Positions 7,870 to 19,110 are shown, counted from the first letter of the stretch. The stretch is DNA of 64,000 bases from Cafeteria roenbergensis (GCA_008330645.1 VLTN01000001.1:496001-560000), one strand, 5' to 3'. Made by a program: numbers and translations. Notes: generated by a model from the letters alone, not told the origin.

Positions 7870-10710
7870 ATGGAGGAAATGTCGGAAGGCTTCTTCGACG
7901 ACCACTTGGTTGGAGCGCAGGCCAACCGTTCTGCCGACTCGCCTTGCACGGCTGACGGCGCCACAGCCTCTCTGCTCCCAAGGGGCCATCTTGACGCCTC
8001 CCGTAGCGTATTCACGGGAATGTCTGTCTCGTCCGTGCTTGGCTCCCCTCCTCGGAAAAGCCGCGAGCCAGGCGCAGAGAGCGCAGATCGTTCAGCAACA
8101 TCTGCAGCGCCAGCGAGGCAGGCCGCCGCAGCCAGGGCGAGCCCCGAAAGCGACATCAGCGACTTTGAGCTGGAATTTCCCGGGGAGGGCCCGGAGCCAC
8201 CCGGCCGGGTCCGGCCATCCTCCGCAGCAGCGGGGTCAGCGCCGCTTCAGCCCCGCAGCCCGGCGCCGCTGCCCATGTCTCAGCTGTACCCAGGCGAGGA
8301 TTCCAGCTTTGCGGACCCCCAGCATTCCTCCGCCGTTGCTGGTTTGGTTCCGTCTGCCCCGACTGACGACGTTGCCCGTCTACGGGGCTCTGTATCGTCT
8401 CTCGCAATTGCCCTTCGGCAGCACGAGTTGCTCTGCGCGCACTGGCGAGCCGAGGCTGACGCAGCCCGGGCAGAGGCTGCAGCATCTCGAGAAGAGGCGA
8501 CGGCGCAGACCCACCGAGCCAGAGCAGCCGAGGAGGACTCGGCTTGGCTCCGCGCAGCCGCCGACGAATTCGGTGCGCTTACACACGGCGTGGGGCCCGC
8601 TGGCACTGGCGACGACGGCCTTGGCGGCCGGCCTCGAGGTTGGGCATCTGCGTCTCCCGGGCTTGCTGCTGAATCGAACCACGAACAAGAGTCGGGAGGG
8701 CCTCTCCTGCTTGGCAGATGCCAGCCTCAGTCCGGCAGGGCAGACGGGTGCGAAACGGGGGCCTCCGCCGTTCTGCTGGAGCTCCGCGGCGCTGCGGTTG
8801 AAGCACTGCGGAAGGACAGAGACGAAGCCAAGGCGAGACTGTGGCAAGTGCAGGGCTCCACCGAGGCTGCCCAGCAGGCGAGCAGCGAGGCAGTTGCTGC
8901 TGCGCAAGCAGACGCAGCTGCTTGCCGCGCTGAGGTGCGAAGGCTCAATTCTGAGCTTGCACGGTCCAGCATCCTCTTCGGCGCGAGAGTTCGCGAGGCC
9001 GCTTCGGCAAGGAACGAGGCGCAGCGGAAGGCGGCAGAGGCAGAATCAGCCCTCAGAGCGGCAGTCGTCGGTCGCTGCCGGACCGAAGCAGCACTCGTGG
9101 GCGCGCAGCGGGCGCTGGAAGTTTCGGCCGCCAGCCTCGCTCACAGGGTTGCGCTGTCGGCGTCCCTCTCTGAGAGGCTGCGCCTTGCAGAAGAAGCAGT
9201 GGACGAGCTGCACGGTCGCATCGCCGCTGCGGAGGCCGAAGCCATGCGGTGGCGTGACGCGACCGCAGGCCTTGAGGAGCGCCTTGCCGCCCTCACTGGC
9301 GTCGCTAGCCGAGGGGGCTGGGGCAAAGATGGAGCCACCTCACGGATGGCGGCCGGGCCGTCTCATGCTAGCCCCGGGCCGGCTGCCCACCGAACTGCTG
9401 CTGTTGTCGAAAACCTTCGCCGGTCGCTCCGGTCTGCGCAACAGGAGCTCTCGGAGGCCCGGGACGATGCCAAGGCTTTTAAGCGCCAGGCTGCTGAGTC
9501 GGAAGCGACTGCAGTTGCTGCCCAGGCTCGGCTCGACGCAATGAGAGCCGCCAGCGAGGCGCCTGTGTGCGCTTCATCACTTCGAGCAACCATCGACCAC
9601 ATCCGCGGCTTTCCTGTGGTGCCTGTTGCCGTTGCTTATGAGAACCAGGCCAAACAGCTTCATTTGGAGCGTGTTCGGATGGAAGCTTCTTCGAGCCAGG
9701 CAAAGAAGCGAGCAAGGCAGGAGTTGGACAACGCCGTCCGTGACGCCGTGGTGTTGGAGCGCGAGGTGGCGCGGACCCGCCGGCTTGCTCGTTGCTCGGC
9801 GGCTGATGGACCAGACTGCCAGGTAGCCAGCGTGCCTCGTCGGCGTGGGCACTGTGCCTGGTCCAGCGAGCTCGCCGCAGCTTGTAGTGTTCGGCCTGTC
9901 GCTCGTGCTGCTCGCAGCCGGCAATGGACCAGCCAACTCCGGCTGCTGCGCGCAGGCGAGCCGCCGGAAACCACCAGTAAGCAGCGCAGCTTGGAGTCGG
10001 CACAGCCGCTCGCCGAATCTATTTTGCCGTCGCAACGGCAAGCTTGGAGGTCGCCTTCGGGGCTCTCGTCCTCGGGCACGCAGACAGCAGGTCACGTTTT
10101 TGCTGCCGAAGACGTCGAAGAGGCTGTGAGCCGTGCGTTGCATGGCTCTCGCCGCCGCATGTCTGTCTTGCAAGCCAGGCTGGAGCTCGAACGTTGTGAA
10201 CAGGCCATTTTGGCCTGGGACTCTGACGCCTGGAGTGAGCCGGGCCCAGCCCATGGAGGAAGTGTCGTTCAGGGTGACTCGCAATTATCACACAGTGGGT
10301 TAGCACTGCCAGGTGCTGCGACCCAACCTGATGCGTCGGCCCCGGGCACGAGAGCGCGGACTCCCAGCGGCGGCTCAGCTGTTGACGGGACATCACCGGT
10401 GCCCTTGCCACCACAGGCGGCAGCACGATCGGACCAGCGCCAATCACCGAGCGGCTCCACGCCTGTCCCGGGATCCCCTTCCGGCCAGCGTCGCTCTCTT
10501 GGATACCACGCCCGACCCCCCCCTTCCCCTGCTGGGGGCAACGCTGCCGGTGGTAGACCGCACGAGAGCGCACGAGCTTCGGGAGAATGCGCTGCAGCGT
10601 TCGAGCCCCACCTTGGGCAGCTGGACTGGACCAGCTCCCTCCCTACATTCGGTGACTTTGACAGCGGGGATGCTGCTTCTGTGGGCTGGGCTCCCCTGGT
10701 GCGTTTGTAA
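7870..10710 (+). CDS. Coiled-coil protein of unknown function
   Basis: About 946 residues from the ATG at 7870 (MEEMSEGFFDDHLVG); a second reasonable start is the ATG at 8020 (MSVSSVLGSP). The first 150 residues are disordered and Ser/Pro-rich, with an acidic cluster (SDISDFELEFPGEGPEP). From about residue 175 a long heptad-rich region runs to about residue 640, with Ala/Glu/Arg-rich helices such as RAEADAARAEAAASREEA and LRLAEEAVDELHGRIAAAEA. A second short helix (ARLELERCEQAILAWDSD) lies near residue 780. The tail is disordered and ends in FGDFDSGDAASVGWAPLVRL. The shape suits a structural or scaffold protein (centrosomal, ciliary or cytoskeletal), but no family is recognisable. Part of the less regular stretch near 9.80-9.99 kb could be intronic. 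Confidence 0.6.
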   Translation: MEEMSEGFFDDHLVGAQANRSADSPCTADGATASLLPRGHLDASRSVFTGMSVSSVLGSPPRKSREPGAESADRSATSAAPARQAAAARASPESDISDFELEFPGEGPEPPGRVRPSSAAAGSAPLQPRSPAPLPMSQLYPGEDSSFADPQHSSAVAGLVPSAPTDDVARLRGSVSSLAIALRQHELLCAHWRAEADAARAEAAASREEATAQTHRARAAEEDSAWLRAAADEFGALTHGVGPAGTGDDGLGGRPRGWASASPGLAAESNHEQESGGPLLLGRCQPQSGRADGCETGASAVLLELRGAAVEALRKDRDEAKARLWQVQGSTEAAQQASSEAVAAAQADAAACRAEVRRLNSELARSSILFGARVREAASARNEAQRKAAEAESALRAAVVGRCRTEAALVGAQRALEVSAASLAHRVALSASLSERLRLAEEAVDELHGRIAAAEAEAMRWRDATAGLEERLAALTGVASRGGWGKDGATSRMAAGPSHASPGPAAHRTAAVVENLRRSLRSAQQELSEARDDAKAFKRQAAESEATAVAAQARLDAMRAASEAPVCASSLRATIDHIRGFPVVPVAVAYENQAKQLHLERVRMEASSSQAKKRARQELDNAVRDAVVLEREVARTRRLARCSAADGPDCQVASVPRRRGHCAWSSELAAACSVRPVARAARSRQWTSQLRLLRAGEPPETTSKQRSLESAQPLAESILPSQRQAWRSPSGLSSSGTQTAGHVFAAEDVEEAVSRALHGSRRRMSVLQARLELERCEQAILAWDSDAWSEPGPAHGGSVVQGDSQLSHSGLALPGAATQPDASAPGTRARTPSGGSAVDGTSPVPLPPQAAARSDQRQSPSGSTPVPGSPSGQRRSLGYHARPPPSPAGGNAAGGRPHESARASGECAAAFEPHLGQLDWTSSLPTFGDFDSGDAASVGWAPLVRL

Positions 10711-10875
10711 GTGCCTAGGCCTCGCGCGTGAGCCATTAATGTCTGCTGTGGTATGCATTGCCCGCGCTGCGAATCAGCACTCGCGCACCCGCTCAGGAGC
10801 TTCGGCCGAACCGTTACCCCTCTCGCAGCACTGTGTCGCATTCTCCTCCTTGCTGTTTGGCGGCAAACGTGTCGT

Positions 10876-11553
10876 TTACGGCGCCGAGCGAACACCCATC
10901 AGCTGCGGGCGTGCGGTGATGGAAAGCGCTGCTCGCACAATAGTGGCCCCCGATTGCAGCGGCATCTCCCACGCTTGCCAGGCCTCGGGCTCACCGTCAT
11001 GAACTCGTCGTAGTTGATACGACCGTCTTTGTCGGTGTCTGCGTCCCGCAACAGCTCTGCGATTTCCCGATCAGTGAGCTTGGCGTCCAGAGCCGTCAGC
11101 GCCCTGCGCAGCTCAGGGAAAGGAACGAATCCTTCGGCCTTGGTGTCCAACACCTCGAAAGCTTTGGCAGCTGCTGCTTCTGTTACCCGTGGCCCGAGAA
11201 CCTGCTGCGCCACGGCTACCACGTCCTGAAACTCGAGCCGGCCGTTCGAGGCAATTCCTTCGCTCGCCACAAGCTCCTTGATTGCAGCACCTGGGCGCTC
11301 ATCGGGTCGAGTCGGGACGGCAATGGGCGCGACACGTAGCTGCACAGTGCTCGATGCTGGCCTGAGGAACGTGGAGACCTTCGCAAGGATTGGCAAGTTG
11401 GTTGGGCAGACGGTTCCACTCCTCACCGTCTGTCGGCTGCCCAAGCACAGAGAACACGTTCCCAATGTCGTCAGCGCGCATGCTTTTGCCATCGCCGAAC
11501 CGGTCAAAAGCCTCCTGCAGCTCGGCGGCTACCTCGCGGGAAAGGCCGGCCAT
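10876..11553 (-). CDS. Calmodulin-like protein with one canonical EF-hand
   Basis: Exons 11553-11427, 11290-10995 and 10902-10876 encode 149 residues, the same length as calmodulin. Donors are GTGAGG and GTGAGC; acceptors are CGCCCAG and CCGCAG. It aligns to the neighbouring calmodulin along its length: MAGLSREVAAELQEAFDRF at the start and INYDEFM at the last hand. The fourth loop, DTDKDGRINYDE, has all calcium ligands. Loop 1 (around FGDGKSMRADD) is shortened. Loop 2 (GIASNGRLEFQD) lacks Asp at position 1 and an acid at position 3. Loop 3 (DTKAEGFVPFPE) has Lys at position 3. It should therefore bind calcium at one site at most. The middle exon is 296 bp, exactly as in calmodulin, and both splice phases match. 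Its stop faces that of the coiled-coil gene 165 bp away. An upstream exon carrying another start cannot be excluded. Confidence 0.8.
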
Positions 11554-11831
11554 GCGCAGCTCGCGGAAGTGCAAGCATGCCTGCAGTGCGGTTGTTTCGT
11601 TCGTCCTTGGCGCCCTGCTGGTGCAGATGGCACCCAACTCGGGTCACTGCCATTTCTGTGCCGCTCTCTACGTGCTTGGGCCACCAGGTCAGTGAGCATT
11701 GAACGTCAGCAGTTGCGACAACAAGGCTGGCGCCAGCGAACCACACAACCCAGCATGACAACGCGAGCACAGGAGGGGCCACCAACGCGGCGTTCAGCGG
11801 CCTGCCGTGCAACTCATCGCGGCCGACCGGC

Positions 11832-12783
<952 letters not shown>

Positions 12784-13059
12784 GGCTCTGATTCAGAAGG
12801 GAGTGCGTTGGATCCTCGACGAGCAGACAAAACCGCGTCGTCACGCGGACTGCGGGCGGCTCTGCCAAACGCGGAATGCCAGGCGCGCCTCGCTCTGCGG
12901 TAGCAGCCGTCAAGTGACAAGTGTGGGCGTGTGCAGCATCGCGGCTGCGGCCAGACACTGCTCCCCATCGACTTCAGAATCGAGATGCGCGTGCGCGCTG
13001 TGGCCACGGCCAAAAGGCGCCAGCACACCTGGGTTCGACGGTTGCGGCGTGGAGCCATT

Positions 13060-15526
13060 TCACACACACGGGCACAGACGGCGAGTGAATTCCCACTTGC
13101 CGCTGCACGAGAACTCGTCGGGACTGGAATTCAAGAGGCAGCTCCCGGGCAGCTTGGCCGGCGGCGCCGCGGGATCCACGAACCCGGGCTGATCCGGCCC
13201 AATTGAGTCGGTGCACGAGCTCTTGCGGCATTGAAAGTAGGAGCTCATCCAATCACAGGTGTTGATGAATGCTAGCATCTCCGCTGCGCACGTCCTTCCG
13301 TTGCCTGTTGTTCTGCAGACCTCGTCGCAGCTCAGTCCGGCCGCCTCGGATGCGACGACGACCACACCGCTTGGCAAGCTCGACACCGGCGCGCTGTTGG
13401 GCATTGCAGGGGCGACACCTGCTCCCGCGGTCGTTGAAACACCCAAGCCTTCCTGGCCTCTCGTCACAGACAGGGCAGAGTAAGCCCCTGGTGGCGCAGT
13501 GGGTGGAGCCGGCGCACTCTGAACCCAAGGGAGAAGGGAGGCTGCTGCCCCGTCCTGGTTTCGCTGCCCGATGACTGGAATCAGCGTCACCCGTCCGGCC
13601 GCTAGACCATCGGCGATGGCGTCATCCTCCAGCGGCGAGACGATTCGAAGTGGTCGCGGCTCACTATCAGACTGCTGACTGTCGCTGTCTCCAGAGATGC
13701 TCCCCACCCCGCCCCCGCCCCCGCCCCCGAGCCAGGCTGCGGTCCTGGCACGCAAGCTCGCAGCCTGTGGACCAACATCCGCCGGGCGTTGGCGAGCGGC
13801 GAATTGCTGAGCCGGGATGACCGCGCTGGACAGCAGCTGCTTCTGCGAGCCCAGGTACTGAACGAGAGGCGACGACGTATGGAGCAGATACACTGTGGAA
13901 CGGCTTCGCCAGTTGATGATGTGGAGCCCCTCCCATGCGCCACGCTCTGGCTCGTGCCAGATCCCGAAGAATGGCGAAATCGCACGAAAGTCAGCGTTGT
14001 CGCCAGCAGGAGTCGAAGAGTGCAACACCAGGCCCGCCCCAGAGTCAAAGGCCGTGACTTCGTCCACGCTCTTCAAAATCGTTGCGCCGGCGATGGCCTT
14101 CGCCACCGACTGCGTCCACAATGGGTTGGCGACTGAGTGCAGTGCTTGGTCGCCGCGCTCCGTGGCCCATGTGAAGCCTGCATCGGCCTGCATCCCAACG
14201 TAGCGGAAGTATTTGTTGTGGGTCGAGCGGTCCATGAATGTCCCTTTCACGCCCACATGATAGTCCCGTGCCACTTCAGGATGGAGCACGTCCCGTCCCC
14301 TGTGCCTATCAGCTGACCGCATCCAGTGATCCCAGTGTTGCTTTGGCCAAGCCGCTCTCAACTCCTTCTGCCAAACTGCGCGAGGCAACAGCCAGCCAAG
14401 TCCCGGAAAGTAGCGAGTCCTTCGAAGCGCGTAGGGGTCACGGGCCAAGTGTCGATTCCCGTTGTCATTCCACGCAGATGCCAGCCAAAGACTGGGGTCG
14501 GCCTCCAGAACGGGAGCAACTGCATGAAAATATTCGTAGAAGTCTGGGCTGAAAACGAAGTCGTCCTCGACAATGATGATTCCTGGCGCAGCTGGAGCTG
14601 CAGTCTCCAGCGCGTATTTCAGCGCATACCCGTAGTGCTGGGCGATGCGCATGGCACCATCGCCTCGAAGCCGCCCAATAGGCTTCTGGTGGACCGTGAC
14701 GCCGAGAGACCGCGCAGCCGCCGCAGTCGGCTGGTGGCTGCCATCCTGCACAACCAGCACGTCGTCAGCGGTGATGCCTCTGCACGACAGCAGAGACGAA
14801 AGCGACTGCAGGATCATCTTCTCTCGCTTGGCTGTGACCATGAGCACTGGCAGGCGCCCACCCGTTGACACGAACGCAGTCAAAGAACTCGTGTCAACCG
14901 ACGAGAGCTCATCTGCCCTCCCTGCCTCAAAGGGTCCCCACGCCGAGCTCGTTGGGATTATACCAGGGGTCACAGCTTTTCGGTGCGGCTCGTGCAGCCG
15001 GGGCGGGATTGGCTTGGGCGACTCGACGTCGCGCAGAGGTTGCGACACGCCATGGATTGCAGGTCCAGGACTGGCACCCTCAGCAGCGGCGACGCGCGCT
15101 GTTGGGGAAGGTTGCACCGACGTCCCGGGGCGGACAGCGCCTGGATCAGGGCGGGTCGGCCCGTTGAGTTCCGGGGGGCCAGCACCGTGGCCAGTCGGCA
15201 GCGGCCGCGGCGAGCGGGACAGTGCTGGGGGGGGCCTCCCATCGCCCCCCATCACGCCAGTTGCGGTGGTGTGGTGTCTGCGGGGGGTGGGTGGCACAGT
15301 GCCGAGCCACAAACATGTGCAATGCGCGGTTTGGCCTGGCGTCTCGGTGGGGAGCGCTAGGGGCACGCCCCACGGCACGCTTGCCCATGTTGCACGCCGA
15401 GCGGGCCCCGCCGTTGGCTCACTGTTGGATTGACCAGAGCAGGCTCAGCTCGGCTAGTATCAGGACGGCAAAGCACACGCATGAGGCGGTCAGCAGCCAT
15501 GTTGGCAACCGGCGCACAACTCGCAT
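13060..15526 (-). CDS. GnT-I-like N-acetylglucosaminyltransferase (GT13) with Cys-rich C-terminal domain
   Basis: Exons 15526-15423 and 15277-13060, 773 residues; the intron has donor GTGAGC, acceptor CCCCGCAG, and joins in phase 2. Exon 1 encodes a type II signal anchor (short basic start MRVVRRLPTW, then LLTASCVCFAVLILAEL), as expected for a Golgi enzyme. After a Pro-rich stem comes the GT13 fold: LPVLMVTAKREKMI, VLVVQDGSH, the nucleotide and metal motif IIIVEDDFVFSPDF, WLASAWNDNG and FPGLGWLLPRAVW. GT13 enzymes (GnT-I/MGAT1, POMGNT1) move GlcNAc from UDP-GlcNAc to mannose with a beta-1,2 bond, the step that opens complex N-glycan synthesis. Beyond a disordered Gly/Ser/Pro linker the last 90 residues hold ten cysteines (LSCDEVC to RRLCPCV) and resemble the C-terminal domain of GT18 (MGAT5) enzymes. 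Acceptor substrate cannot be told from sequence. Confidence 0.85.
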
Positions 15527-15860
15527 GCCGCTCCGAGAGCACCCCCGCAAGTGCCCTCCGCACAGAAACCACTCCCTAGCGCTGAGCCACGGCCCCGGCG
15601 CCTCGCCTCCTGCGTTGGCCCTTTCACGCAGTGGCATGCGCGCGAGATGCTACGGCCTGCCGGCCGCGCCGCGCTGCGGAATGCTCTGCAGGTGGCGTGT
15701 CCGGGCGAACGGCCGCGCCGAGCAAGGCCCAGGCACTCGCAGGAGAGGCCGCGGTGCAGCCTCCGTCTCTGTGTGGTTCGACTCTTGTCCCCTCGAGGGC
15801 GCCAGGTTCCCGCTTCTCCCGTCCGGCAGCTGGAGGCTCGCCCGGGGCGCAAGCCTGTGA
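15527..15860. promoter_or_regulatory. Divergent promoter region, GT13 gene / rhomboid gene
   Basis: These 334 bp separate the start codons of two oppositely directed genes (15526 on minus, 15861 on plus), so both promoters must lie in or near it. GC-rich; I see no TATA element. Confidence 0.5.
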
Positions 15861-17141
15861 ATGGCAAACCTTCTGCCTGGGGGCTTGCCAGCAGGCACCG
15901 CCCTGTTCGCGGGCATTTGCGCCGCTGTCTTTGGGGTTCAGTATGCATTTGCAGTTGACACTGGGCCCTTGGCCATTGGGGCGTTCCCCGTGGTGTTCCT
16001 GGGCGAGTGGTTTCGACTTGCCTCCAGCGCATTCCTCCACGGAGGCATCCTGCACATCCTCATGAACATGGCGTCGCTGCTGGCGATGGGGCCGAGCGTC
16101 GAGAGCATCCTTGGGACTGCTCAGTTTGTGACCCTCGTCCTAGCCGCCGTGCTTCTCGAGGGCTTGATCTACGTCTGCGTCTGTGTTGGCTGCTGGGCTG
16201 TGACCAGCGATGCTGCGTGGCTGCACATGTACGCAGTTGGTTTCAGTGGGGTCCTTTTCACCTTGGCCGTGGAAGAAGCCAGCCTCTCGCCCAACCCCAC
16301 CCGGTCGGTGTTCGGCCTGTTCCGGGTCCCGACTCGGCTCTACCCGTGGGTGCTACTGGTGCTGCTCCAATTTGCCATTCCCAACATTTCGTTCCTTGGG
16401 CATTTGTCCGGCCTTCTTGTCGGCGTTCTTCACGTCGGCGGGCTCCTAGCTTGGCTCCTGCCATCGATGGAGTCAAGCCGCTTCCTGGAGACGCTCCCGG
16501 TAGCCAGGGCGCTTCGCGCCAATGGAATGCTCTGTCCCACTCCGAGCAGCGACCCCGTTGCAGAGGCTGCCAGGCGAGCCGGGGCCAACGGCACGTGCTT
16601 CGGGACCGTGGCGCTCGCATTCGTGGCGCTGTGGCAAGGCGTTTGGCCAGTGCTTGCCTGGCTGTGGGGGGGGGTTAGAGCCACACTTCAGTGCGTTGGA
16701 TTAGGGTGTTGCTTGGTGGCCGTCGACCGACTTGTGGCCAGTGTGGGGAGGTGCACTGCCGGCCTTTGCGCATGCCGGTGGCGTCGATCGGCAGAAAATG
16801 GCCCCGCCGGGCCCGGCGCAAACGCGCCCCCGCTGCGACCTTCACTGCATCGAGGCTCGCAGCCTCCAATGCCCACGCCAGATGGGGTTTTCGGTGCGGC
16901 AGCTCCTCCAGCACAGCCCGCAACAGATGCAGCCGCAGTTGACGCTGAGCCTGGCGTGCGGGCTCGTGGTGACCCGGGTGTCGATGGGTCGAGCCTTTTG
17001 CGACCCAGTTCTGGCACAGATGGAGTGCAGCAGTGGGGGCAAGGCACGCCTCGAGGGAGGGAGTCGGACTCTGGTGCTGCCCCAACACCAAGCGAAGTTC
17101 GCAAGGTGCGGGAACAACGCTTCCTTGGAACTCGTCGGTAG
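15861..17141 (+). CDS. Rhomboid family intramembrane serine protease (RHBDD1-like)
   Basis: 426 residues, one exon, starting MANLLPGGLPAGTALF. Six or so membrane helices fill residues 10-260. Hallmarks of an active rhomboid are present: FLHGGILHILMNMASL (the His and Asn of helix 2), GFSG containing the catalytic serine (GxSG), and FLGHLSGLLVG with the catalytic histidine. The segment YPWVLLVLLQFAIPNISFLGH closely follows the RHBDD1/RHBDL4 branch, whose members cleave membrane proteins in ER or Golgi and work in ER-associated degradation. The C-terminal 140 residues are cytosolic, Pro/Gly-rich and disordered, ending in a short basic helix (SEVRKVREQRFLG) that loosely recalls the Arg-rich VCP-binding motif of RHBDD1. 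That last point is speculative. Confidence 0.85.
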   Translation: MANLLPGGLPAGTALFAGICAAVFGVQYAFAVDTGPLAIGAFPVVFLGEWFRLASSAFLHGGILHILMNMASLLAMGPSVESILGTAQFVTLVLAAVLLEGLIYVCVCVGCWAVTSDAAWLHMYAVGFSGVLFTLAVEEASLSPNPTRSVFGLFRVPTRLYPWVLLVLLQFAIPNISFLGHLSGLLVGVLHVGGLLAWLLPSMESSRFLETLPVARALRANGMLCPTPSSDPVAEAARRAGANGTCFGTVALAFVALWQGVWPVLAWLWGGVRATLQCVGLGCCLVAVDRLVASVGRCTAGLCACRWRRSAENGPAGPGANAPPLRPSLHRGSQPPMPTPDGVFGAAAPPAQPATDAAAVDAEPGVRARGDPGVDGSSLLRPSSGTDGVQQWGQGTPRGRESDSGAAPTPSEVRKVREQRFLGTRR

Positions 17142-17506
17142 GTACGAGGGCATTTATAACAAGCTCTCTGGTCTTTGCTTTTGTAGGGTGTGTGAGCTTG
17201 GCTTGAGCGAGGTCAAAAGATCGTGGCATGCAACCGGAGCGTGGTTTGTCAAACGTCGCTTTGTTTTCCAGCCAGTAGCATTGCCGTCATACAGGTCAGC
17301 ACGGTGGAGACAACAAGAACATGATCCGTTGTGCGAGCTTGATTGCAGTACAAAAAGCCATGCAAACATTTTGAAGCACTTAACAAAACTGTGTTAACGA
17401 ATTGTTGTGTGTTGAATGCTGCAGATAGACAGGCACCAAGCAGCAGGAAAATCATCCAGTTCATAGATTGTGATGGCCTACTTAACTTGTCGCGCGTTCA
17501 GCTGCT
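17142..17506. other. AT-richer spacer before the tRNA array
   Basis: This stretch, especially 17210-17490, is clearly poorer in G and C than the rest of the window and contains runs such as AAAAAG, CATTTTG and TTAACAAAAC. It begins as the 3' flank of the rhomboid gene. A 71-codon minus-strand frame (17464-17249) starts with a hydrophobic stretch like a signal peptide but has no recognisable homologue. I looked for U1, U2, U4, U5 and U6 snRNA core sequences and saw none. Confidence 0.4.
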
Positions 17507-17614
17507 GGCGCAGGGCATGGGCGCGTGAGGGGCGTGGGGGCAGTGTTCTCGCTTTGTGACCAGTCGTGTGTGCAGTGTTTGGCCCTTACAACTACCTTCC
17601 GGATTCGTCCGGCA

Positions 17615-17686
17615 GGGCGTGTAACTCAGGGGTAGAGTGCCTGCTTCGCATGCAGGAAGTCATGGGTTCGATTCCCATCTCGTCCA
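17615..17686 (+). tRNA. tRNA-Ala (anticodon CGC), copy 1 of 7
   Basis: 72 nt cloverleaf: acceptor GGGCGTG with CTCGTCC, D stem ACTC/GAGT, anticodon stem CCTGC/GCAGG around loop TTCGCAT (anticodon CGC, reads GCG), variable AAGTC, T stem ATGGG/CCCAT around TTCGATT, discriminator A73. The G3:U70 pair that identifies tRNA-Ala is present. Position 6:67 is a U:U mismatch. No intron and no encoded CCA. A TTTT run 9 nt downstream would stop RNA polymerase III. Confidence 0.97.
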
Positions 17687-18089
17687 CAATTCTTTTGCTC
17701 GCGAACCCTTCGATCGCGCAGCGCCCGCCTCGGCCGTGACAGGTGCCTGGAACCAAGGGTCCCCGATGGGGCGCGGCAAAGCATCCCCGAGAGAAGTGGC
17801 ATGCGTGCGACATGCCGAGCTGGTTGTTTCGGGACCTCGTGGCTCTGCTTGGTTGGCTCTGGATTGGGACCGAGGTTCGTGCGCGGTGCACCGCGTCTGG
17901 CGCGGGGCGGCCGGCCCGCGATGTTGCGCGCAGAGGATGGGTCGCACAGGAGGAAGGGTCGGGTGTCGGAGTGCGAGCGCCGGCGCAGGGCATGGGCGCG
18001 TGAGGGGCGTGGGGGCAGTGTTCTCGCTTTGTGACCAGTCGTGTGTGCAGTGTTTGGCCCTTACAACTACCTTCCGGATTCGTCCGGCA

Positions 18090-18161
18090 GGGCGTGTAAC
18101 TCAGGGGTAGAGTGCCTGCTTCGCATGCAGGAAGTCATGGGTTCGATTCCCATCTCGTCCA
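18090..18161 (+). tRNA. tRNA-Ala (anticodon CGC), copy 2 of 7
   Basis: Identical in sequence to copy 1, including internal promoter boxes and the TTTT run downstream. Confidence 0.97.
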
Positions 18162-18563
18162 CAATTCTTTTGCTCGCGAACCCTTCGATCGCGCAGCGCC
18201 CGCCTCGGCCGTGATAGGTGCCTGGAACCAAGGGTCCCGATGGGGCGCGGCAAAGCATCCCCGAGAGAAGTGGCGTGCGTGCGACATGCCGAGCTGGTTG
18301 TTTCGGGACCTCGTGGCTCTGCTTGGTTGGCTCTGGATTGGGACCGAGGTTCGTGCGCGGTGCACCGCGTCTGGCGCGGGGCGGCCGGCCCGCGATGTTG
18401 CGCGCAGAGGATGGGTCGCACAGGAGGAGGGGTCGGGTGTCGGAGTGCGAGCGCCGGCGCAGGGCATGGGCGCGTGAGGGGCGTGGGGGCAGTGTTCTCG
18501 CTTTGTGACCAGTCGTGTGTGCAGTGTTTGGCCCTTACAACTACCTTCCGGATTCGTCCGGCA

Positions 18564-18635
18564 GGGCGTGTAACTCAGGGGTAGAGTGCCTGCTTCGCAT
18601 GCAGGAAGTCATGGGTTCGATTCCCATCTCGTCCA
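18564..18635 (+). tRNA. tRNA-Ala (anticodon CGC), copy 3 of 7
   Basis: Identical to copy 1. It lies 474 bp after copy 2, one base short of the usual period because a C is missing from the CCCC run in the preceding spacer. Confidence 0.97.
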
Positions 18636-19038
18636 CAATTCTTTTGCTCGCGAACCCTTCGATCGCGCAGCGCCCGCCTCGGCCGTGACAGGTGCCTGGA
18701 ACCAAGGGTCCCCGATGGGGCGCGGCAAAGCATCCCCGAGAGAAGTGGCATGCGTGCGACATGCCGAGCTGGTTGTTTCGGGACCTCGTGGCTCTGCTTG
18801 GTTGGCTCTCGATTGGGACCGAGGTTCGTGCGCGGTGCACCGCGTCTGGCGCGGGGCGGCCGGCCCGCGATGTTGCGCGCAGAGGATGGGTCGCACAGGA
18901 GGAAGGGTCGGGTGTCGGAGTGCGAGCGCCGGCGCAGGGCATGGGCGCGTGAGGGGCATGGGGGCAGTGTTCTCGCTTTGTGACCAGTCGTGTGTGCAGT
19001 GTTTGGCCCTTACAACTACCTTCCGGATTCGTCCGGCA

Positions 19039-19110
19039 GGGCGTGTAACTCAGGGGTAGAGTGCCTGCTTCGCATGCAGGAAGTCATGGGTTCGATTCCC
19101 ATCTCGTCCA
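19039..19110 (+). tRNA. tRNA-Ala (anticodon CGC), copy 4 of 7
   Basis: Identical to copy 1; 475 bp after copy 3. Confidence 0.97.

Noticed and set aside
17249-17464. Small secreted protein gene on minus strand
   Set aside because: Only 71 codons in an AT-rich spacer, no homologue known to me, and a plausible GCAG site inside; not enough to call a gene.
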